Source: JBOGIG01 sp050742455 (lineage in GTDB: Bacteria > Actinomycetota > Acidimicrobiia > Acidimicrobiales > JBOGIG01). Taken from it: a stretch of 10,684 bases of DNA. The notes under the pieces are model-generated. The model saw only the letters and a list, made by a program, of their open reading frames with translations. It was not told where the DNA came from and searched no databases. The number at the start of each line of letters is the position of its first letter. Positions within the stretch are counted from its first letter, which is position 1. The stretch lies in NCBI GenBank assembly GCA_050742455.1, contig JBOGIG010000045.1, positions 1 through 10,684 on the forward strand, in the 5' to 3' direction. Both the position numbers and the translations under genes were made by a program. Below, in pieces: positions 5,554 through 10,684 of this stretch.

Positions 5554-6744
5554 GTGAGGTCGTTGAATCTGGGGCAGGCCCTTCGGGAAGCCCTTCAAGT
5601 GGATCCGGCCTTCATCCCCGACATCGTGGCCCGGGCGGCTTCAGGGATAGGGGCGACCGACGTTGTGGTCTATCTGGTTGACTTCGCCCAGAAAACCCTC
5701 GAACCCCTGCCCGACCAATACGACCATGGCGGTCTTCCCGAAGAGGAGGTCGGCGTCACCATGGCCGGACGGGCCTTTCTCGGCCGGCATCCCACCGTCG
5801 CCGAACGACCAGAAGGGGTGCGTGTTTGGGTCCCTGTTGTGGAGGGCTCCGACCGGACCGGGGTGCTCGCCCTCACAGTGAGTCAAGCCGAACCGGAAGT
5901 CATCGGGGCGTGCGAGGAACTGGGGATCCTCACGGGATATCTGATTGCATCCCACGCCCGGGTCACCGACATCTATACCCGCCATCGCAGCCGCGAGGCC
6001 ATGTCGCTGGCGGCCAGCATCCAGTGGGACCACTTGCCGCCGCTGGTTCTGCGGACCGGGCGCGTCGCTGTGGCCGGGCTGCTCGAACCCGCCTACGAGG
6101 TGGGCGGCGACAGCTTCGACTACGCCATCAACGGTCCGTTCTTCGACATGGCCATCTTCGACGCCATGGGTCATGGTCTCACTTCGGCCCTGGTGTCGAG
6201 CGCCGCCATCGGCTCCTATCGCCATGATCGGCGCCGTGGGCACGCTCTGGGGAGGATCCACTTCAACCTCGATGCCACACTCAGCCCACTGTTTGACCAA
6301 GGCGCATTCGCCACCGGCCAACTGGTTCGCATCGAGCTGGATACAGGCCGAATGTCGTGGACGAACGCGGGACACCCTCTGCCGCTGTTGATCCGGGCCG
6401 GCCAAGTGGTGGGGGAGTTGGTTTGCGCCCCTACCCCGCCCTGGGGCTACGGGTCCCTCCTCGGCGGAGGTACGGCTCCACCATTGGCCACCGAAGCGCT
6501 CGAGCCGAGCGATGACATCTTGTTCTACACCGATGGCGTCATCGAGGCCCGCACCCCCCGTGGGGCGCGATTTGGCATAGATCGCTTGGCCGACCTGGCC
6601 ACCCAGCACTCGTCCGAACACCTCGAACCGGAAGAGATCGTCCGCCACCTGATCCGGTCGGTCATCGAGCACCAAAGCGACCACCTGGCCGACGATGCCT
6701 CCTTGGTTGTGGCGCGATGGCAAGGCCCGGGTCCCAAGCCCTGA
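5554..6744 (+). CDS. GAF-like sensor plus SpoIIE/PP2C-type serine phosphatase
   Basis: A 396-residue protein. The N-terminal 150 residues look like a GAF-type sensory fold (DIVARAASGIGATDVVVYLVD, later VRVWVPVVEGSDRTGVLALTV). Residues about 170-390 form a PP2C-like phosphatase of the SpoIIE/RsbU group with metal-binding acids in GGDSFD (D186, D189), FDAMGHGL (D203), FYTDGVIEA (D327) and DDAS (D380, D381). In the family these enzymes dephosphorylate anti-sigma-factor antagonists and so control alternative sigma factors, or regulate other Ser/Thr phosphorylation. The canonical GGDFYD is GGDSFD here, which keeps both acids. No kinase (HATPase) or STAS gene is adjacent, so the partner is unknown. 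The GTG at 5554 fits the promoter; the in-frame TTG at 5545 lies inside the -10 and is rejected. No transmembrane segment is evident, so it should be cytoplasmic. Confidence 0.88.
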   Translation: MRSLNLGQALREALQVDPAFIPDIVARAASGIGATDVVVYLVDFAQKTLEPLPDQYDHGGLPEEEVGVTMAGRAFLGRHPTVAERPEGVRVWVPVVEGSDRTGVLALTVSQAEPEVIGACEELGILTGYLIASHARVTDIYTRHRSREAMSLAASIQWDHLPPLVLRTGRVAVAGLLEPAYEVGGDSFDYAINGPFFDMAIFDAMGHGLTSALVSSAAIGSYRHDRRRGHALGRIHFNLDATLSPLFDQGAFATGQLVRIELDTGRMSWTNAGHPLPLLIRAGQVVGELVCAPTPPWGYGSLLGGGTAPPLATEALEPSDDILFYTDGVIEARTPRGARFGIDRLADLATQHSSEHLEPEEIVRHLIRSVIEHQSDHLADDASLVVARWQGPGPKP

Positions 6745-6806
6745 TCAGGACCGAACTCCTCAGAAAGCTTTCACAACACGTACAGGTGGCTCTCAGAATC
6801 GACTGA

Positions 6807-6812
6807 TAGGTT
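6807..6812 (+). promoter_or_regulatory. Possible -10 element upstream of the sulfotransferase gene
   Basis: TAGGTT inside CTGATAGGTTG, the same 11-base string that carries the -10 of the phosphatase promoter. No good -35 is visible 16-18 bases upstream. A second AT-rich candidate is TATATAGC at 6851-6858, with TAGACG at 6830-6835. Either would give a leader of about 160-200 bases before the sulfotransferase start. Confidence 0.25.
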
Positions 6813-6841
6813 GCCGCTTCAAGGCGCAGGTAGACGACCGA

Positions 6842-7024
6842 ATGGCGACCTATATAGCTTGGACCCAACCAGGGGACCGTCATACCGGCGACTTGAGTAC
6901 CAGTGACTTGAGTACCAGCGACCTTAAAAGGACCGGGACCGACCCGATTGTCGGCCCCGGTGAACCCGATCAGGGGGAACAACAACCGTGGTGGACGACA
7001 ACCAAGGTGGACGACAACCAATGA
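6842..7024 (+). CDS. Possible 60-residue leader ORF overlapping the sulfotransferase start
   Basis: Begins MATYIAWTQPGDRHTG, contains the pentapeptide repeat DLSTS-DLSTS-DL encoded by the 15-bp tandem repeat, and ends WWTTTKVDDNQ with a TGA that overlaps the ATG at 7021 as ATGA, the typical arrangement for coupled translation. No family is recognised. Third-position G/C is less pronounced than in the neighbouring genes and only an AGG about ten bases upstream could serve as ribosome binding site. It may simply be open by chance in the leader. Confidence 0.22.
   Translation: MATYIAWTQPGDRHTGDLSTSDLSTSDLKRTGTDPIVGPGEPDQGEQQPWWTTTKVDDNQ
6890..6919. repeat. 15-bp tandem direct repeat in the sulfotransferase leader
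   Basis: Two adjoining copies of GACTTGAGTACCAG followed by T and C respectively; a third unit begins with GACCTTAAAAGG. It lies in the 276-base gap between the phosphatase stop and the sulfotransferase ATG. Confidence 0.85.
6933..6960 (+). promoter_or_regulatory. Stable hairpin in the sulfotransferase leader
   Basis: CCGGGACCGAC pairs with GTCGGCCCCGG across a six-base loop (CCGATT), with ten of eleven positions paired (A6938/C6955 mismatch). No T run follows, so it is not a plain terminator. It ends 60 bases before the ATG and could influence translation or mRNA stability. The rest of the 6745-7020 gap holds the repeats, a possible -10, and a short palindrome GAAAGCTTTC at 6763-6772. Confidence 0.5.
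6990..7021. repeat. 16-bp tandem duplication covering the sulfotransferase ribosome binding site
   Basis: GGTGGACGACAACCAA is present twice in direct succession (6990-7005 and 7006-7021); the last A of copy two is the first base of the ATG. Each copy contains a GGTGG Shine-Dalgarno-like core about ten bases before its end. As 16 is not a multiple of three, the upstream in-frame GTG codons at 6988 and 6991 are in frame only because of the duplication, which favours ATG 7021 as the original start. Confidence 0.9.
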
Positions 7025-8541
7025 GCCCAGACCAGTCCCAGCCCGACACCGGGGGCAGGATCGACACCGTCATGTCCAGGCGTCGCCTGCTGCAGGCGGC
7101 GGGGGTCGGGGTCGGGGTGGTGGTTCTGGGCGGCGCCGGGTTCGGGACGTTCAAGTGGACATCCTCATCCTCGCCCAAGGGCCCGACCTTTCTGTCCCGA
7201 CCCGACCTCATACCCCCAACCATCACCACCCTGGTTCCGGCGGCAGGAACGGCTCAGGGCCTGATCTTCTTGAGCCCGTCCCAGGGGCCCAGTCAGTACG
7301 GACCGATGATCGTCGACAACAAGGGCGAAGTGGTCTGGTTCCATCCGCTCAAGCCATCGGTGGGTGTGGCCACCAACGTTCAGGTCAACCAGTACCAGGG
7401 TCAACCGGTCATGTCCTGGTGGGAGGGCCCGATCATCATCCCGGGCGGGTACGGGAAGGGCGAGTACGTCATGATCGATTCCTCCTACACCGAGATCATG
7501 CGGGTCCAGGCGGGCAACGGGCTGTCGGGGGATCTTCACGAGTTCCAGATCACCCCCGAGGGAACGGCCCTGCTCACGGCCTACGAGACGGTCAGCGCCG
7601 ACCTCTCCTCCATCGGTGGCTCGAAGAACGGCACGCTGCTCAACTCCCACTTCCAAGAGATCGACATCGCCTCGGGATCAGTGTTATTCGACTGGGATGC
7701 CCGCCAGCACATCAGCCTGAGCGAGTCCTACCTCCCGGCCTCATCGGCGGTGGCCAACAACGGCCTGTATGACTTCTTCCACATCAATTCCGTGCAGCGC
7801 GACGTCGACGGCAACTACATCATCTCGGGGCGCCACACCTGGACCGTCTACAAGATCGCCCGGGCCACCGGTGAGGTCATGTGGCGCCTGAACGGGAAGC
7901 TGAGCGACTTTGCCATGGGCCAGCACAGCCAGTTCGCCTTCCAGCATGACGCCCGACTTCACGGCTCCTCCACCATGACGGTGTTCGACGACGGGGGCGG
8001 ACCGCCCAACGTATCCTCGCACTCCCGAGGACTCGAATTGTCCCTGGACTTCAAGAACATGAGCGCCCGATTGGTACGGGAGTTCCTACCCAGTCCGGAG
8101 TTCCTGGCTACCAGCCAGGGCAGCGTACAGGTGCTGCCCAACGGCAATGTCTTCGTGGGCTGGGGGGCCGAGCCTTACTGGTCGGAATACTCCCGAGACG
8201 GGCGCATGTTGTTCAATGCCCAGTTCGAGCCGGGCGGCGTGTCCTACCGGGCCTATCGCTTCGAATGGGTGGGTAAGCCGGCCGACGTCCCGGCCATCAG
8301 GTCCAAGCGAAAGGACCGGGGCACCGTGGACCTGTACGTCAGCTGGAACGGGTCCACCGAGGTCCAGACGTGGAACCTGCTGGCGGGGTCGTCGCCGAGT
8401 GGGCTGGTCAAGGCGGCCACATCTGACCGGGACGGCTTTGAGACCAAGTTCACCCTCAGCACCAACCAATCACACTTCGCCGCCTCGGCGCTCGACGGAA
8501 ACGGCAATCTGTTGGCGACCTCACCCGTGGTCAAGGCTTAG
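7021..8541 (+). CDS. Tat-exported arylsulfotransferase (ASST) family protein
   Basis: A 506-residue protein with a twin-arginine signal: SRRRLLQAAG (residues 19-28) followed by a Gly/Val-rich hydrophobic core to about residue 45, so it is exported folded and may remain membrane-anchored. The body shows the beta-propeller signature of Arylsulfotran_2 proteins: DLHEFQITPEGTALLTAYE; DFFHINSV (H254, matching the conserved HxNS) with DVDGNYIISGRHTWTVYKI (R271, H272); VMWRLNGKLSDF; and FAFQHDARLHG (H309, R312). Bacterial ASST enzymes move sulfate between phenolic esters and phenols using a catalytic His, but the substrates of the actinobacterial group are not established, so the activity is inferred. 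The C-terminal 90 residues (TVDLYVSWNGSTEVQTWNLL...) look like an added beta-sandwich. ATG 7021 has GGTGG nine to ten bases upstream; GTG 6988 would add 11 residues. The 3' end overlaps the convergent MFS gene by 11 bases. Confidence 0.86.
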   Translation: MSPDQSQPDTGGRIDTVMSRRRLLQAAGVGVGVVVLGGAGFGTFKWTSSSSPKGPTFLSRPDLIPPTITTLVPAAGTAQGLIFLSPSQGPSQYGPMIVDNKGEVVWFHPLKPSVGVATNVQVNQYQGQPVMSWWEGPIIIPGGYGKGEYVMIDSSYTEIMRVQAGNGLSGDLHEFQITPEGTALLTAYETVSADLSSIGGSKNGTLLNSHFQEIDIASGSVLFDWDARQHISLSESYLPASSAVANNGLYDFFHINSVQRDVDGNYIISGRHTWTVYKIARATGEVMWRLNGKLSDFAMGQHSQFAFQHDARLHGSSTMTVFDDGGGPPNVSSHSRGLELSLDFKNMSARLVREFLPSPEFLATSQGSVQVLPNGNVFVGWGAEPYWSEYSRDGRMLFNAQFEPGGVSYRAYRFEWVGKPADVPAIRSKRKDRGTVDLYVSWNGSTEVQTWNLLAGSSPSGLVKAATSDRDGFETKFTLSTNQSHFAASALDGNGNLLATSPVVKA

Positions 8542-9796
8542 CACCCGCGTCCTCGCCACCGTCAAGATGTTGATGGGCGTCGTAGCGTGCCAGAGCCGGC
8601 ATCAAGCTACCTATGACCAAGGCTCCGGCCACGCACATGAGGCCGCCCGATATTACTGACACCTGGTTGCCCAACAGGGCGGCAACCGCTCCCGCCTCGG
8701 TATCTCCCAGCCTCGGCCCGCCTGTGACCACAGCAATGTGGATGGCCGACAGGCGTCCGCGCAGCACGTCGGGCACGCTGAGTTGGAGGATGGTATTGCG
8801 AAATACGGCCGATACGACATCTGCGGCTCCGGCCAGAGCCAAAAAGCCCAGAGCCAGGGGAAGCCAGTAGGCGAAGCCAAATGCGGTGATGGCCAGTCCC
8901 CACACCACGACGGCCACCACCACGGCCCGACCCTGACGCCGCACCCCGCCCACCCAGCCGGTCAATAGCGAGGCCAGCAGGGCCCCCGCCCCCGGAGCGG
9001 CATAAAGCAGCCCGACCACGCCCGCTCCCCCGCCAAACCGTCCCAGACCCAAGGCCGGGAACAGTGCCCGGGGCATGCCGAAGACCATGGCGTCGAGGTC
9101 GATGACAAACGTGGCCTGGAGGGCCTGGCGTCCTCGCAGGTAGGAGAATCCCTCGGCAATCGAAGATAGGCCGAACTTCGCAGACCCCTCACCGGGAGGC
9201 AGGGGGTCCAGACCGGCCACTGCCAACAGGGCCACCCCGAAGGTGGCCACGTCGACCCAGTACACCGGCCCCAAGCCGAACTGGCCCAACAGGATCCCGG
9301 CCAGGGCGGGCCCGACCACTCCACCCACCTGGAAGACCATCTGATTCAAGGCGGCGGCCGAGGCGAAGGACCGCCGGTCCACCAGACCGGCGAAGACGGC
9401 GCTGCGAGTGGGAGAATCGACCCCGGACAGCCCTGCGGCCAATCCTGTCATCACGAACAGGGGCCAGATGGCCGGATGGACCAGGGTCGCGTTGACGGCC
9501 AGGCCCACGCTGGTGGCGGCGAGGAGGGTCTGGGTTACCAGCAGGAGGCGGCGCCGGTCGGCAGCGTCGGCGATCGACCCGCCTATGACCGACCCGGCCA
9601 GGAGGGGACCCAATTGCGCCAGGCTGAGCAGACCGACATCAAAAGAGGAATGGGTGGCCCGGTAGAGTTGGTAGGGCACGGCCACCACGGTCAGCTGGGT
9701 CCCTAAAACGCTGACCAGCTGACCGCTCCACAGCCGTTTGAACTGGGGAAATCGTCTGAGAGGGGTGACGTCGGTCAGAATGCGTCGCCGGGCCAC
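8531..9796 (-). CDS. MFS transporter, EntS/MFS_3-like exporter
   Basis: A 421-residue polytopic membrane protein. It opens with the MFS_3 pattern VTPLRRFPQFKRLWSGQLVSVLG (helix 1), then YQLYRATHSSFDVGLLSLAQL, and the cytoplasmic loop 2-3 motif GGSIADAADRRRLLL, which is the family's G-x-x-x-D-R-x-x-R signature. Further hydrophobic segments follow to about residue 405, separated near the middle by a hydrophilic stretch (PLPPGEGSAKFG), giving twelve predicted helices in two halves. Members pump out siderophores (EntS) or drugs with proton motive force, but the substrate cannot be deduced here. The GTG at 9796 is 39 bases behind the TauE-like gene's stop, so the two are probably one operon. Only a weak GGG precedes it. 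The 3' end overlaps the sulfotransferase gene tail to tail by 11 bases. Confidence 0.88.
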   Translation of the reverse strand: MARRRILTDVTPLRRFPQFKRLWSGQLVSVLGTQLTVVAVPYQLYRATHSSFDVGLLSLAQLGPLLAGSVIGGSIADAADRRRLLLVTQTLLAATSVGLAVNATLVHPAIWPLFVMTGLAAGLSGVDSPTRSAVFAGLVDRRSFASAAALNQMVFQVGGVVGPALAGILLGQFGLGPVYWVDVATFGVALLAVAGLDPLPPGEGSAKFGLSSIAEGFSYLRGRQALQATFVIDLDAMVFGMPRALFPALGLGRFGGGAGVVGLLYAAPGAGALLASLLTGWVGGVRRQGRAVVVAVVVWGLAITAFGFAYWLPLALGFLALAGAADVVSAVFRNTILQLSVPDVLRGRLSAIHIAVVTGGPRLGDTEAGAVAALLGNQVSVISGGLMCVAGALVIGSLMPALARYDAHQHLDGGEDAGAKP

Positions 9797-9807
9797 CGGC
9801 CCAACGG

Positions 9808-9853
9808 TACCCCTACTGCAGAGCGATCCCTACCCCTACAGCAGAGCGATCCC
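9808..9853. repeat. 23-bp tandem duplication spanning the tauE-like stop codon
   Basis: TACCCCTAC-[T/A]-GCAGAGCGATCCC occurs twice in succession (9808-9830 and 9831-9853) with a single difference at 9817/9840. On the minus strand each copy contains the TAG that ends the transporter frame. The extra copy fills the spacer before the MFS gene. Confidence 0.92.
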
Positions 9854-10585
9854 TACCGCCGTGCCCCCGATGACGATCACGAACCTCAGCACCCCCGGTG
9901 GAATCTTCCGCCCATAGATGGACCCCACCTGTCCCCCGATGATGGAACCCACGGCCAACAGGGCCGACACCTCCCAGGCGATGTGGCCGAAGGCGATGAA
10001 CAACAGGGCGGCAACTCCATTGACCAGAGCGGCCAGGACGTTCTTTATTGCATTGGCCTGCTGAATCCCGATGGGGAGAAACGTGGCCAGAATCGCCACC
10101 AGCAAAACGCCCTGGGCCGCCCCGAAGTAACCCCCGTAGATCCCGGTCAGATAGATGCCAGTCGTCACCCCCCGCCCTCGATTCACCTTCCCGGACGAGC
10201 GTCGATCCTCGAGGTGGCGCGACAGCCAGGGCTGAGCGGCCAGAAGGGCGCAGGCGAAGATGATCAGCACGGGAACAACCCGACGGAAGACGTGCCCGGG
10301 TAGGACGAACAACACGATGCTCCCGGTAATCCCCCCAGCAATGCCGGCCAGGCCCAGCTTGATGAGGTAAGGCTTCATGCCGGCCAGCTCCCGCCGGTAG
10401 CCGATGGCGCCGCTCACCGAGCCGGGCACCAGACCAACCGTGTTGGACATGTTGGCCAGCAGGGCCGGGTAGCCGAAGGCCAAGAGTGTGGGAAAAGTGA
10501 TCAGCGAACCCGAACCCATGACGGCGTTGATCGATCCGGCCGCCAGGCCGGCTCCAAAGATGGCGAGGTCCTGCAGTCCGTGCAT
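9836..10585 (-). CDS. TauE/SafE-family sulfite/anion exporter
   Basis: A 249-residue membrane protein with the TauE/SafE repeat. Near the N terminus is GAGLAAGSINAVMGSGSLITFPTLL, the family's G-x-x-x-G...GGGS-type motif, followed by NMSNTVGLVPGSVSGAIGYRREL. The second half repeats the pattern as GGYFGAAQGVLLVAIL and NAIKNVLAALVNGVAALLF (N-x-x-K-N). About eight hydrophobic helices are visible, with a basic central loop (RHLEDRRSSGKVNRGRG). Family members export small sulfur-containing or carboxylate anions such as sulfite or sulfoacetate, or take up related anions; the substrate here is unknown. Proximity to a sulfotransferase family gene is suggestive of sulfur chemistry but they are on opposite strands. 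The ATG at 10585 starts right before helix 1; ribosome binding site GGG is weak. The frame ends in GIALL at a TAG inside the 23-bp duplication. Confidence 0.9.
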   Translation of the reverse strand: MHGLQDLAIFGAGLAAGSINAVMGSGSLITFPTLLAFGYPALLANMSNTVGLVPGSVSGAIGYRRELAGMKPYLIKLGLAGIAGGITGSIVLFVLPGHVFRRVVPVLIIFACALLAAQPWLSRHLEDRRSSGKVNRGRGVTTGIYLTGIYGGYFGAAQGVLLVAILATFLPIGIQQANAIKNVLAALVNGVAALLFIAFGHIAWEVSALLAVGSIIGGQVGSIYGRKIPPGVLRFVIVIGGTAVGIALL

Positions 10586-10684
10586 AGAAGCCCTTGAGTC
10601 TTCCAGAAGCCGCCCGGGACGTGTGGATCACCCGGTACCGGGACCAAGATCGGCCACGAACGTATTGGAAACGGCTCCGATGCC

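Noticed and set aside
5641..6723. Minus-strand 360-residue open frame
   Set aside because: Antisense to the SpoIIE phosphatase, whose metal-binding motifs are intact.
9813..10631. Minus-strand 272-residue frame overlapping the TauE-like gene
   Set aside because: Shifted frame of a clear membrane transporter; it has no hydrophobic pattern and is rich in Arg/Gly/His.
10631..10642. 12-bp palindrome CCCGGTACCGGG upstream of the TauE-like gene
   Set aside because: Short and GC-rich, without half-site structure or promoter elements that would support an operator.
10628..10684. C-terminal tail of another minus-strand gene (18 codons ending at TGA 10630-10628)
   Set aside because: The frame is open to the edge and reads GIGAVSNTFVADLGPGTG, but it is too short, has weak third-position bias, and no family can be recognised. 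It may still be real.
1..10684. CRISPR array, insertion sequence or prophage
   Set aside because: No spaced repeats, transposase, integrase or phage structural gene were seen on either strand.

Overview
The window is GC-rich DNA whose genes have a strong G/C bias at third codon positions, frequent GTG starts and few Shine-Dalgarno sequences. Together with the gene families seen (Arylsulfotran_2-type sulfotransferase, actinobacterial ribbon-helix-helix antitoxin, stand-alone LigD-type polymerase, SpoIIE phosphatase), this suggests a free-living actinobacterium, perhaps of the Acidimicrobiia. The taxonomic call is inference from style and content; no rRNA is present.

Layout. Bases 1-1314 are on the minus strand: the 5' part of a Na+/H+ antiporter subunit E-like gene running off the left edge, a peroxiredoxin read through an in-frame UGA (probable selenoprotein) with a terminator hairpin behind it, and tRNA-Arg(TCT). 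Bases 1419-8541 are on the plus strand: a glycolipid-synthase-type GT28 glycosyltransferase, tRNA-His(GTG), tRNA-Lys(CTT), a small toxin-antitoxin pair in toxin-first order with overlapping reading frames, a two-gene DNA-repair-type operon (LigD-like polymerase plus HhH-PHP phosphoesterase), a GAF-SpoIIE PP2C-type phosphatase behind a recognisable leaderless promoter, and a Tat-exported arylsulfotransferase-family protein with a long repeat-containing leader. Bases 8531-10585 return to the minus strand: a TauE/SafE-type anion exporter followed by an MFS exporter, converging on the sulfotransferase gene with an 11-base overlap.

The most notable item is the peroxiredoxin. The UGA lies exactly where the family has its peroxidatic cysteine, the frame continues through the rest of the peroxiredoxin fold, and a strong stem-loop starts immediately after the UGA, with a four-base AGUU loop 16 nt downstream, as expected for a bacterial SECIS element. 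An automatic gene caller would split it into two short ORFs or call it a pseudogene. The second theme is the polymerase/PHP operon, which resembles a PolX-like enzyme divided over two polypeptides. Several short exact duplications (16 bp at the sulfotransferase start, 23 bp at the tauE stop, 15 bp in the leader) and a 26-bp perfect palindrome at the end of the antitoxin gene add local sequence structure that the genes do not explain.
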